From: Calonectria ilicicola
Taxonomy: Eukaryota; Ascomycota; Sordariomycetes; Hypocreales; Nectriaceae
Length of the DNA stretch: 64,000 bases
Direction: 5' to 3'
Assembly: GCA_020809705.1 (NCBI GenBank)
Contig: CP085829.1
Coordinates: 4,836,001 to 4,900,000 of the forward strand
Part shown: positions 21,801 through 31,892 of the stretch, piece after piece
Numbering within the stretch: the stretch's first letter is position 1
How the letters are laid out: every line of letters starts with the position of its first letter
Made by a program: the position numbers and the translations under genes
The notes under the pieces: generated by a model
The model's input: only the letters and a program-made list of their open reading frames with translations
Told to the model about the DNA's origin: nothing
The model's database searches: none

Positions 21801-24800
21801 CGGCTTGTCTCTCCGAATGCCGTGATGCAACGGGATTCTCGTGCTTATACCAACCAAGCACCAAGCACCAAGCACCCTAGGAGACACACAGAAAAATCGA
21901 CGACCCATTGTGCGTTCAAGAGCAGAACCCTGATAACCCCATTGCTACTCCTTCAAATCACACCGCCATCTTCTTTTTTTTCCCTCCATCCTCTCCACCT
22001 CCGCTTCCCCGGACAGTTCATCTGCCCACCGCATTAACATCTTACAGATATTAATTATACCTAAGCTCACCCTTCACCCATCTGTCCGACTTGCCCTCGG
22101 CCTATTTCCGATGAGGAGAGACGTGATGTGACGAGCGTGAGCGTGTCTGAGACGCTGTGCCGAACGGTCTGCCTGCCACGCAAGGAATCCCCGAGCGCAC
22201 AACTTGCTGCCCTTTTTCGCATTTTCCGATCATCTTCACAGTCAAACACTCCCAGTATCGCCCCATAACCCCAACGATTACTCAAGCCGCCGTTAGCCCC
22301 ATGATTTGTGGCCATGTGGAGCCGACAGATGGGAATTGGAAGCGAGTTTCGTTGGGACATGGGATACACCTGAGCGGGGGCGAGACATCAGCGGAGCAAG
22401 GGAAAAAGGCACGAGCAATGACCTGCAAGAGATTTCCTACGTATGACGCCAGTCAGTCCCCTCACGCACATAGTATTGCATCAGGCCTGGACCCGGCCAT
22501 GGTCATGGTTACGGCAAGGCAAGGCAAGGCAAGCAGGGTAGCGGCCATGAGGAGTCCGATGTGACGCCATGAGAGCCTCTCTCATCGAGTCATTAAAGGT
22601 TATCTCCTCGGCAAGCTTGATGCTACCATGTTGCTAATATCCCGGGATGCTATGGGTTGGATCTTTGGCCACCTAATCCTGGATCAGGCATCGAGTCATC
22701 TGGAGGCTAACAACGCAGCACCTCCTCTTTCTCCCCCTCCTCCACGCCAGAGAACCACTCAGGCGCAGGCCGATCAGCCTCCTCACCAGGGTCCAGCTGC
22801 AGTTCAATTGGGCAAGTGGGATGGGACGGGTGATGTTGTTGGGACGCTCATCCTGTTGACAAGCAGCCTTCCCAGGCGAGCGTGTCGTGTCATGCCATCA
22901 AGGTCTAGCCAACGCCGGCCATCTAGCGCGTAGACTGTTTTCTCCTGGTTTGGCACACTTCTCTGGCTTGTGTGAATGCTTAGCGCCAGCCTAGGCAAGC
23001 AGAATTGATCTGGGGAAAATTGCCAAATTGGTCAAAAAGTTGCCCAAAAAACACAAAGGAGAAATGGCCTGTGCCCTCCTCTTTCTTGGCCAACCCATGT
23101 GGAGGTGCGGAGAGCCCATGGCAGCGTGATGTGGGGTATTTTTGTAGATTCTAGCCCTTTTGCCCCGGGTATTTATCTCGGCTCAGTCATCAGTCTCGTC
23201 GTATCGTATGAGCGTTGGCTGTTCGTGACTTGTGTGTAGTTGCAACAATGCATCCCCACAGTCATGACAGAGCACCTGTCCACTCCACTTTTACTCCTGC
23301 ACTTCCCCATGGGGTTCGGCATTGCCTGAGATGAGGGTTGCACGCGATCAGACTTGAAAGCGCCCCAGAAAAGCCCATGATATGTTATCTTGGCTTGTCG
23401 CATCACCCGTGATGAAGACAAGGGGGGTGCGGGCCGCCGAGCCGGTCTATTTGTAATACTCGAAACCCCTTATATCGATCGGTCTTGCTCTCCCCGCAAT
23501 ACGAGAAATACGGTATGTGCGGCAGATGAAATGTCCCCTCTCTCATTAAAGTATATGCTTGAATCAAAAATAAAATAATCCCAAAATCTCAGAACAAGAC
23601 CTCACAGTAACTGACATGTCCTCTGATCGGGAAATGTTATCCGGATAAATACTCAACCGAGTTCGCGTGCTAGTACGCTCCGATCCCGGCACTCAGGCGC
23701 CATATCTAGGACAGAAATGGACTACTCAATGTTTCGACCATTGGCTCTTCTTCCCCGAAATAAGCTACTTTTTATTCTAATCTGAATGAATCTTGGCATA
23801 CTCAGCTGCGGTCAACGGTCATGCTCATGATTGAATGCTTGTGGCACCGTGATCCTCTCCAGAAGACCGCCTCCGCGCCTTTTAGCCAAACCAGCTATCA
23901 ATCCCCCGGCGTACCCTAGAACATGATCGCCGTCCATCGAGCAAGGTACCCGTCTCTGATCAATCTAGGTAATTTTTTCAGCAGTTCAGCATAGACCACA
24001 CTATTTATTACTTTCAGTCCTATAGCATGTGACTTTTTCCTCCCGTAACCTTCCATTGTCAAAGCGATCTCCGAGGTGTGGCTCGTCTAAGCATTCTTCA
24101 GCTGGAGTTGGCAAATTCAAGTCTGAACAGCTTTCTCTTGGCCAAATTTACTTTATACTCTATGAATGCATGGTTGTTGTACTTTTGGACAAAGTTCGAG
24201 TTTGATGCGAATGTTGAGTTTCCGCGCTTCCCCCGCAACCGAGTCTCGCCGACCACGTATAGTGTTTACGAGCACGGCAATTTCTCTTCCTCGTATGCGG
24301 ATTCAGGTGGCGGAAAACATGTCAAGCAAGAGGGTGTGGTTAACGCGGAATTTCCATTTCTTCTACAACGACAACCACTCCCCCCCGGATTACACTGGCT
24401 TTCCCCCTCTCTCCCCACATCACCGAGGAGGAACTAAACAAAAGATTAGCAAACCGTTAAGCATGTGCAATTACTAATATCCATGCTGTTTCTTGCATCT
24501 GCCGAATCAAATTCTAGAGCCTATCCTCAAAGGAGAGGGAGGCATGTGTGCGGAACACTGCCGAGATTCCACGGCGCAACAACACGAACAACGAAACGAC
24601 TCGGCGAAACCCCGACATCGTGTGCCCTCTGATCAAAGATGCCAACCAGCCTTATTTTAGCTGCAACCCTCCAACAGTCAGGAGCTAGTTATGCAGTCAG
24701 AAGACCTAGTGAACCCTGGGCTTTTTGTAATTTATAACAGCTCTGTTCTCGGCCCGCCAGGGTCTACTCCCTCCTGACGTACCGTCTTGCATTGCCGAGT

Positions 24801-25755
24801 TTCGACCGGCACTCACCCGGTCAGGATCAGCCCAAAAAAACAAACCCAGGAGCCGAGTATAAAAAAAGAAGGTATAAGCCACAGCCCCAAGAGGTCAATG
24901 CGTAAAGAGTGCCCAGCATGAATAGCTGTTCCTGTGAGAGTTTCCCTATGTCCTCATTGAGCAGCGCGCATATTAGTTAAAAAGGGGGGGGTTCCCCCTC
25001 TTCTCTCCCCCCCGGCTTTGCCCCCGGCACTCTGTGATTCCGGGGTAATAAGAATGTGGGGTTTACGACGGAAGCCCCAGATAATCGATCAACTAGCGTA
25101 CGTGTGCACTGTAAAAAGCAGTAAAAAAGTCAGGGCTATTTTCGTGCTTCGCGTGACTTTTTTCCTTCATTGGCAGCGAGAGAAAAAAAATAGTGTTGTC
25201 GGTTTGCTCTCCGATGTACGCGGGGGTTTGCCGTCGGCAGAGGGCCAGGACGCCAACGGGAGGCGTTCCGGTCGGCCGGCATACGAATTGGATAACACAG
25301 ACAGGCTGGGCCACTTGCTCAGACCCTTTTGTGTGTGTGTTTCGTGCTACCATGTCAAATCAAATCAAAATGGTCAAGAACCCGCGCTTGGCTGTGGAAA
25401 AGAAATCGCATTTATTGGCCATGGTTGCCCTTTCCCCCCCCCCGCCCGACCCCCAAGGAGCGGCGGCATAGTGTGCTCAACATTTTCGCCTATGGGCAGA
25501 AACCTGCATAATGGATTGTGGCTAGCTGGACAGCACATGTCCCCCATGTCGAGAGACACTTTTTAGTGTCCTGTACACGGAACGAATAGTCACCTCCTTG
25601 CCCTTACCACCCCCCAACGGCCTGCCAGGTGTGCAAGGCTCCGCCCACTGCCCCCTCCCTCCCTCCCACTCTCCCACTCCTCCTCCTCCTCCTCCCGGAA
25701 TGCCTTGGTCCTATTCCCGCCCCCCGTGTTCCCTGCCTCAGCCCTGGTCGGCCGT
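18859..25755. other. 6.9 kb gene-free interval upstream of the C2H2 factor
   Basis: No supported gene is visible. The 18.9-22 kb part is GC-rich with many overlapping open frames on all strands (up to 252 codons) made of G, R, P, S or W repeats; these reflect composition, not coding. It includes a CCCAT minisatellite (21322-21396), small GCAAG repeats (about 22512-22530), and a candidate leader exon for the factor (19715-19720). The 23-25 kb part is mixed-composition DNA with no recognised domain. Such long upstream regions are common for fungal regulators. Confidence 0.5.
21322..21396. repeat. (CCCAT)n / (CTCAT)n minisatellite
   Basis: Tandem pentamers of the type ccatc/tcatc with variants (tctca, tacca) repeat for about 75 bases. 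All reading frames through it encode short cyclic peptides, which explains the open frames there. Confidence 0.9.
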
Positions 25756-26643
25756 TCAGCCCTGATGAGAGAAGCCGACCTCACCGCTCTCACTCCCCAG
25801 CTGGACCAGGCGTTGTCTCATGGCCTCGGCCCTCTCTCTCTCCCTACCCTCAAGCCGTCCAAAGGCGCAGTTGTCGACCCAGGCGCCCACGCCGTGCTGC
25901 AGCACATTTCTCGCCCGCAGCCGGCTCCCTTGTGCATGTCCCACAGACCCGTGCAGCGTCATCCGCTCCTTGCTGGAGTCGTAAACTCCGCGGTGCAGGA
26001 TGTTGTTGTTGTAAAAGACAATGTCTCCCGGCTCCAGCTTGACAATGAGCTGGTCCGGAAGGGCCTTCTCAAACGGGTCCGCGGTTCGCTCGGTGTCCGT
26101 CCTGGGCCGCTTATGAGAACCCGGCACCACGACCAGGGAGTCGTCGTCGTAGAGGGCAAAGTTGTACTGGGCGTGGTACGCTGGCCTACCCAGACGCTCC
26201 ATCTCCTCTTGAGGCATAGCCTCGGCTGGGATATCATCGCGATGCCACCTCAGCTCGAAATCCTTCTCCGGCCGCACCAGCATGTTGAACAGCTCCATGA
26301 TGAGGTGCTCGTCGCCGCACTGCAGCAGCTGCTTGACGATGCCCAGGATCTCCTCCGAAAAGTACACCTGCGTGAAGTCCTCGTGGCCCGGCAGCTCCGG
26401 GTTCATCAGGTGTTGCACACCCCAGATGCCGTGCTCCTTGGCCTGCCGCGCATCCCACGGCGGAAACTGCTTGCCGACCGTCCGGACATATGGCCATCCA
26501 CCCCCACGCGCAAGCTCCGTGGCCTTGCTGCTCGCCGCCCGTAGCTCCTCCAGCCTGTCTCCGCTGACAATACCTTTGATGACGACGAAGCCATCCTGGT
26601 TCAGCTGGCTCAGGTATGGCGAGGGCTCAGTCTCGACCGACAT
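25756..26643 (-). CDS. Phytanoyl-CoA dioxygenase (PhyH) family Fe(II)/2-oxoglutarate oxygenase
   Basis: A single exon of 295 residues. The start was placed at the first ATG (26643), because the 19 upstream codons begin with TTG. The double-stranded beta-helix has the iron triad: His134 and Asp136 in WHRDD, and distal His217 in NNNILHRGVY. Arg227 in SSKERMTLHG is in the position that binds 2-oxoglutarate. VVVPGSHKRP precedes the second half, as in fungal PhyH proteins. The family hydroxylates diverse substrates, from fatty acyl-CoA to secondary metabolites, so the substrate here cannot be told. No peroxisomal signal is visible at the C-terminus (SHQG). The gene is complete and on the same strand as the next genes, but well separated from them. 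Confidence 0.9.
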   Translation of the reverse strand: MSVETEPSPYLSQLNQDGFVVIKGIVSGDRLEELRAASSKATELARGGGWPYVRTVGKQFPPWDARQAKEHGIWGVQHLMNPELPGHEDFTQVYFSEEILGIVKQLLQCGDEHLIMELFNMLVRPEKDFELRWHRDDIPAEAMPQEEMERLGRPAYHAQYNFALYDDDSLVVVPGSHKRPRTDTERTADPFEKALPDQLIVKLEPGDIVFYNNNILHRGVYDSSKERMTLHGSVGHAQGSRLRARNVLQHGVGAWVDNCAFGRLEGRERERAEAMRQRLVQLGSESGEVGFSHQG

Positions 26644-27138
26644 GACGTGCGGAGATGGAGCCAAGGACAAGGCGTGTAACTTAGAGCGTCTTGGGGCCAA
26701 AGGCTATGCAAAACTCTCCAGTCTCAGGTGAAGCTGCGGGGAAGGGAATAAGCTGAAGTATGTGGTTTCCGAGAGAGATCGACGTGCACCCTGTTCGTTG
26801 CGTTCTTGTGTGAGATGAGCCGACTTCACGAGAGAGGGGATAGGGCGGCTAATAATGCGCCCATGATGTGGGGAAGCGATAGGCGAGCCACCCACAGGTG
26901 TGGCTGCACGCAGAAGTAACGTAACGTACAGTTGTGTATCACGATGAAGATGCTCATGAGTGCAGCTGCAACTTGGAGAAAATGGGCCCAGTTCAACTTT
27001 CTTATCATTGTCTTCATGAATCCCTATCTCAGCCGCCGTTTTTTGCTTCATTTTTTATACTACCCGTAAACCCAACATTCCGCCAGCCCTCAGTTGTTCC
27101 TTTGTTTTTCCTTTTTTTTCTCTTTTTTTCTCTTTTTT
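26644..27138. other. Intergenic region, no gene seen
   Basis: About 0.5 kb between the PhyH gene (5' side) and the EFM7 stop, with a T-rich tract at 27085-27143. It likely holds the PhyH promoter and EFM7 3' UTR. Confidence 0.5.
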
Positions 27139-27951
27139 TTACTTGCAAGCCTCAACCGGCCACCGCACAGCAAAGCCTCTCACCAGCTTCTGAATCTCAA
27201 GATCACCTGGGTCGTTGTCAAAGAGGGGCTTGTCGAGGTGGCGTTCTGCAATCTGCTCGACTTCAAAGCCCTGCTCGCGTGCAAGGTGGAAGAAGCGCTC
27301 ATCAGCCTCCTTCTTCCACGGTCGGTACGACGTGAAGAAGACATAGGCGACACTGTCTCGCGACTTGGCCAACGTCTCATTGATCGTCTTCAGCAATGAT
27401 CCATGCTCACTGTGTCGAAAGAGAAGATCTGCCAAAATGAGTACATCAAAGCGCTCGTTGCCAGAAGTATCGGCGGGTGCGTTAGGTCCGGTATTGAGAC
27501 AATCAAGAAGCGGTTTCGAGTTTGTACCCCAAACGAATCCGATAGGATCCACCGTCTTGGCAATAAGACCGCGTGGCTCTACCGTCTCATCGCAAGCAGC
27601 AATATTCTGTTGCATGACTTCGATGATGGGAATATCGGGGTAATCCGACATGACCACTTTGCGGGCACCAAGCATTGCAGCAACCAGACTGGGCAAGCCA
27701 GAAGCAGCCCCAAGCTCCAGGACTGTACGGCCCCGCACGCGAGAAGGATCTTCTTCAAAGTAGTCGGAGATCAACTTGGAGCCGTTCCAGACATGATGCG
27801 CCTCTGTAGGGCTGGACCCAACCAGGTGCAGCGTGATGTGCTTGCCGGACCGCATGGTGAACATTTCCACCTTGTTTGGCGGGGTAGGAGGGTAGTACCC
27901 CTCCGGGACCTCCATGAGGTCACCAAATCCGTAGTCGGCTTCATCTTCCAT
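27139..27951 (-). CDS. EFM7: Protein N-terminal and lysine N-methyltransferase EFM7
   Basis: A single exon of 270 residues, the normal length for the family. It is a class I seven-beta-strand methyltransferase of the METTL21/NNT1 group. Motif I is TVLELGAASGLPSLVAA (residues 77-91, with the E/G-rich SAM loop); the acidic end of strand 2 is SDYPD (Asp103); and FDVLILADLLFRHSEHG is the post-I region carrying the substrate-side motif. In yeast Efm7 trimethylates the N-terminal glycine and adjacent lysine of elongation factor eEF1A. The N-terminal MEDEADYGFGDLMEVPEGYYPPTP is typical of fungal orthologues. The protein is cytosolic. Upstream of it (28,018 onward) is ordinary intergenic DNA. Confidence 0.93.
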   Translation of the reverse strand: MEDEADYGFGDLMEVPEGYYPPTPPNKVEMFTMRSGKHITLHLVGSSPTEAHHVWNGSKLISDYFEEDPSRVRGRTVLELGAASGLPSLVAAMLGARKVVMSDYPDIPIIEVMQQNIAACDETVEPRGLIAKTVDPIGFVWGTNSKPLLDCLNTGPNAPADTSGNERFDVLILADLLFRHSEHGSLLKTINETLAKSRDSVAYVFFTSYRPWKKEADERFFHLAREQGFEVEQIAERHLDKPLFDNDPGDLEIQKLVRGFAVRWPVEACK

Positions 27952-28409
27952 TGTGAATGTATTTATGGGTGTCCTTTGCTCCTTGTAGAATGCGCTTCGA
28001 GGTCCAGTTCAGAGACAATGACTGAATATTCGCTCCAATCCGACCAAGGTGAAGCGGGGGAGGGGTAATATGCCACCAGGCAGGGTTTTTGATTTCTTCT
28101 ACCGCAACCGCTTGTATCACGGTACAGTTTTGTCTGGTGGAATCTTGCTAGCTCGACGTGGCTCGCAAGTTTCGGATGCTGATTTTGCCTTCTCTATCAG
28201 TCGCCGCTGATGCTGGTGAAGAGTTTGATCAAGGTGGGCCAAAATGGCCGCTCCCACAGTGCGCCAAAAGGCTAGGTGCCCAACCCGTCATAAGTAATAT
28301 GCTCCAAGCGTCGCTGTCATGACTCCCAAAATTCCACCGTCGCATAACCTCATGAATGTCGGCGCTCATGACGCTAGCTGACCATTCATGGTCATGCAAT
28401 CCAAAATAC
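27952..28409. other. Intergenic region, no gene seen
   Basis: About 0.46 kb of mixed composition between EFM7 and the next - strand gene. Nothing specific is visible. Confidence 0.5.
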
Positions 28410-29543
28410 TTAACCAAATCGCTGTCGCGCCAGCTCCCTCAACATGCTCACGGTACCCTCTTCCCGCTCTCTCCATGCCCTGCGCCTTTCCTCAAACTCC
28501 TCTTGCTTGGCCCTCTCGATTTCCTCACGCCGGATCTCCCGCTCTGTCTTGCGCCGTTGCTCGCGATCCTTGGCCTGCTTATACTCTTCTATAGAGTCGC
28601 CGCCGCCCATTATCTCGCGCTCATCGCCAGCCTCCATGCCAGGACTCTTCTCGCGGAACGAACGCATCTTTTCGTTGACTAGCTGTTTCTTCTCCAACTT
28701 GCGCTCACGTGTGCCGGGTTCGGCGCGGGGTACGAGCTCATCCAGGCGTTCTTTCTGCAGCGCACGATCCGCTTTGCGGGCGGCGCGGAGATCAGTAATA
28801 GAAGCTTGCTTGTCTTCTTCGTCGAGCTCGGCGCGGAGGGAGAGGTCCTGGATTGTCGGGATGCTGGGGCCTGCACGACGGCCAGGGTCTGATGCAGGGA
28901 GGACAGGACCATAGGCATCGTCATCGTCTTCGTCTTCGTCCACTTCCCGCCTCTTCCTCTTTGTGTCGACACTTTTCGTGTAGTCCTCTTCTTCATCCAT
29001 TTTCTCATCCATCTTCTCATAGTTGACCTGCCGGGAGCGTCCAGCCCCCGACTCTTTGGCTAGTGCAAACATCTCCGGGTCATACCATCCCTCTGCGAGC
29101 TCACCTCGATTCCATTTGCCCACAAAGCTCTTCCATCGGCCCTTCACTTCCCGATCATCCATGTCGTCAATGTCCTTTTGCTTCTGTAGATCCAGGTACC
29201 TTGCAAACAGCGGCTCAAATGCAGTCATGTCAGCCTTGGATAACGCCCTAGCCGAGAACGGTAGGTCCGGATTAGCGGGTGCTTCACTCGCGTGTCGACC
29301 ATGTTCGCGATGCTTGTGAGATGAGCGATGAGACCTTGAACTTTTATGGCGACGGTCCGGCTCTTCAGATGTCCGGTCGTGATGTGACACCGATCTGCTA
29401 GCTCTCTTATATCCTGGTGATTCCGAACGCGAATCTCTCCGGCGTGTGCCGGGATCATGGCTTCTCCGGTCGCTCCACTCGCGCGATCGGTGTTCGCGAC
29501 GCGGCGATCGCTGGCGGGAGTCGTTTCGGTGATCCATTGACAT
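28410..29543 (-). CDS. SCI1/HEL117-like nuclear protein, Arg/Ser-rich and coiled-coil
   Basis: A single exon of 377 residues starting MSMDHRNDS. Residues 1-85 are Arg/Ser/His-rich with many SR, RS and RR dipeptides, as in splicing-associated nuclear proteins. Residues about 100-150 (FARYLDLQKQKDIDDMDD and KSFVGKWNRGELAEGWYD) match the conserved core of proteins annotated as HEL117-like in fungi and related to the plant SCI1 family. An acidic stretch (VDEDEDDDDAYGPVLP) and a long charged helix (about 255-377, RERKLEKKQLVNEKMRSF...) follow. No helicase motifs are present, so the label RNA helicase sometimes used for the family is not supported. A role in mRNA processing is inference. Confidence 0.8.
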   Translation of the reverse strand: MSMDHRNDSRQRSPRREHRSREWSDRRSHDPGTRRRDSRSESPGYKRASRSVSHHDRTSEEPDRRHKSSRSHRSSHKHREHGRHASEAPANPDLPFSARALSKADMTAFEPLFARYLDLQKQKDIDDMDDREVKGRWKSFVGKWNRGELAEGWYDPEMFALAKESGAGRSRQVNYEKMDEKMDEEEDYTKSVDTKRKRREVDEDEDDDDAYGPVLPASDPGRRAGPSIPTIQDLSLRAELDEEDKQASITDLRAARKADRALQKERLDELVPRAEPGTRERKLEKKQLVNEKMRSFREKSPGMEAGDEREIMGGGDSIEEYKQAKDREQRRKTEREIRREEIERAKQEEFEERRRAWREREEGTVSMLRELARQRFG

Positions 29544-30169
29544 TAGAGAGTCTTAAGAGAACCTACCAGGCTTCAAAATGAAGCGGATGAGGAGAATTGG
29601 AGACTGTGACGGATACGAATAAGGCCGGCTAGAGCTGGCTCAAATTAAGTGCACCGTGGCTATGCTAGACTTTGCTAAGCAACCGCACAGTGCGATCCGC
29701 TTTTCATTATTGTCAAGCCATCCATAACGTTGGTGAAGGCGGCAACTAAAGGCAAACAGGCGACTTAGAATTTAGAGTTAACAAAGCACGTAATTTGGGT
29801 ATTAGTCAAGAATCCTGCATCTACTAATTCGCTCCATGGCTCCCGTTTTTCCAACCGCGAAGACAGGTTCCAAGGCTTCCGGATGCACGGCACAAATGGT
29901 ATGCTAGAGAGGAATTATGGTTTCATTTCCTTGCAAATTTCCTTTCAATGGGGCTCTATTTTGCTGTCATCATCCTAGGCAATTGCCCATCCTCACTTCG
30001 TAGCTCTAGAGGGGTATCATAAAACTTCAAATGGCCTCAAACCCATATCCGCTCCCGCCCAAACTTTAGGCAATTTTCCAGCTCTCCATAGTTCTCCATT
30101 CTGTCCGACATCAGTTTTCCTCCGATTGAATATCAAATATGTTCTATTCTCGACATTTATACAAGCCCC
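29544..30169. other. Intergenic region, no gene seen
   Basis: About 0.6 kb with no domain-bearing frame. It holds the promoter of the 28410-29543 gene and the 3' end of the copper regulator. Confidence 0.5.
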
Positions 30170-31892
30170 TCATGACTGAGCTTGGTCTCCCGTTTCAGTG
30201 GCCGGGTCCGGGTTATTGTGAATCACGCATCCAAAACACTGGCAATCATCGCCGCATGGGCAACTGGCTGTGTCACCAGCGCACGAATCCCCAAACGGAT
30301 AGCTGACGAAGAAAAAGTCGCTAGCAGAGAGCGCTTGCTCCTCGCTCATTCCCGAGGGAGCATCTGATGGCGTTTGTGGAGCAGTTGGCGACCGCGTGCC
30401 CTCAATTGAAGCGAGGGCAGGTGCAGTGTTGGCTTGGGGCGAATCCGTCTGAGCTGTCGCTTCGTTGATTCCAGAACCGTTCGATTGGGTGTTGTTGGTG
30501 TTTCCGTTCGTGTGTCCTGCCTGGTTTGGAGAATCATCCATCATACTCTGCCAGGCAGATCGGACATAATTCTGCGTCGCCTCGTTATATGGATGTGCTG
30601 CACATCCAACACATTGACAAGATGCCCCGCAACTACACTGGTGGGATGTTCCTGAATGCTGGTGGTGCGCCCCTTGATGTTGGAAAGGCATGTGCCCGGG
30701 CATGGCATATGGTGCTGGCATGGCACCTGGAGGGGCGAACGCCATTGAAGCCATAACTTGTCTCCACTGTTCAGGCTGAAGAGGTTGTAGATATGAGCCA
30801 TACTGGGGCGGGTAAGTGAAGATAGTTGGGTGAGGATAGTATCCATACATGCCATTCGGCATGACCATAGGTGTTTGAAAAGGTGCCATCATAGGAATGC
30901 CGTTTGGTGCGGGGGTTGGGGTATCCGGGGAAGGTAGAATGTCCTGCTTCGAACTGGGCTTTGACGAAGTGGCACCAGAAGAACAACAGCTCTTCGGTTC
31001 GGGTTCTTTTGAAATCGTCGGACTGGAATTCGCTGTTGAAGACCTCGTTGAAGACTGTGTTGTTGGAGGGGCTGCCGTGATGCCATTGCTGGCACCGTCG
31101 CCGCCACCACCGCCGCCACAACAAGACCCAGTCTTCTCTATCGGACTCTGGGACTTTTGCTGCGTCTGTCCATTTGTTATTGAGGCAGAATGCCCATTAG
31201 ACATGCCATTCGTAAGATCAGGACTCATCATGGGTGGGGCCATGTGTGGTGGAAGCATGGGATACACCATGGGTCCAAATGGGCCATCTGCTGGCACCAT
31301 ACCCATTGCCCCAAATGCAGACATGTCTGGAATCACAGGCGAGCTCTGTTGTACGCCATTGTAGGAGGAGGGTATGACATTCAGCATGCTCGGGTCCATC
31401 CTTTCAAACGCGGCGGGGTCAACTGATTGTCTCCGACTGGAATTGGATGCGCCATTCTTGTTGGTTGTTTTTTGTACTCGGTATGACGGATTTGTGGCCT
31501 TTGAGGGACTCTGGGGAGTGGTATCCTTGGACGATTCGCTGTTGTCACTCTTCTCGCTCTTAACTTTGGAGGTTTCAGTCGCCTTGGTCCCACAGTGGCA
31601 TTTCTGCTTCCTCGGAATTGCAGCAGTGACTTGAGCACAGGAGCATGGGCGGGAAGCGGGGTGAGGACAGCTGCTTAAGGGACGACCAGGCTTCCGGACA
31701 GGTACCATCAATCGTTCATTGGCGTGTGTGCATTTGGTTGAGCGATGGCCGCGAATACAAGGCTCGCTACAAGAGAGGTCTCAGTTAGTGGCATTGCCCG
31801 CAAGCGCACGCAATCGAACGGGGGTTCATGAAACAGGTGCCGCAAGGAAAAACGACATACCAGGCCATCTTTTGCCCATTAATAAGAGGCAT
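30170..31892 (-). CDS. MAC1: Copper-fist transcription factor, MAC1/GRISEA-like
   Basis: Exons 31861-31892 and 30170-31766 (94 nt intron) encode 542 residues. The first 40 residues form a copper fist: MPLINGQKMACEPCIRGHRS with Zn ligands Cys11, Cys14, Cys23, His25, and the minor-groove RKPGRP motif at 35-40. Two CxCx3CxCx2CxxH clusters follow: residues 388-402 (CSCGASCQCVGCAAH) and 513-527 (CPCGDDCQCFGCVIH), the layout of the copper-sensing repeats of yeast Mac1 and Podospora GRISEA. Such factors activate copper-uptake genes when copper is low and are shut off by Cu(I) binding to the clusters. The middle is a Gly/Met/Pro/Ser-rich linker. The intron falls inside the zinc module and must be spliced for function. 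AceA-type detoxification regulators share the fist but usually lack this paired arrangement, so MAC1-like is preferred. Confidence 0.9.

Noticed and set aside
25705..26544. 279-codon + strand frame
   Set aside because: It is antisense to the PhyH dioxygenase gene, whose catalytic motifs are clear. The composition of the + frame follows from the opposite strand.
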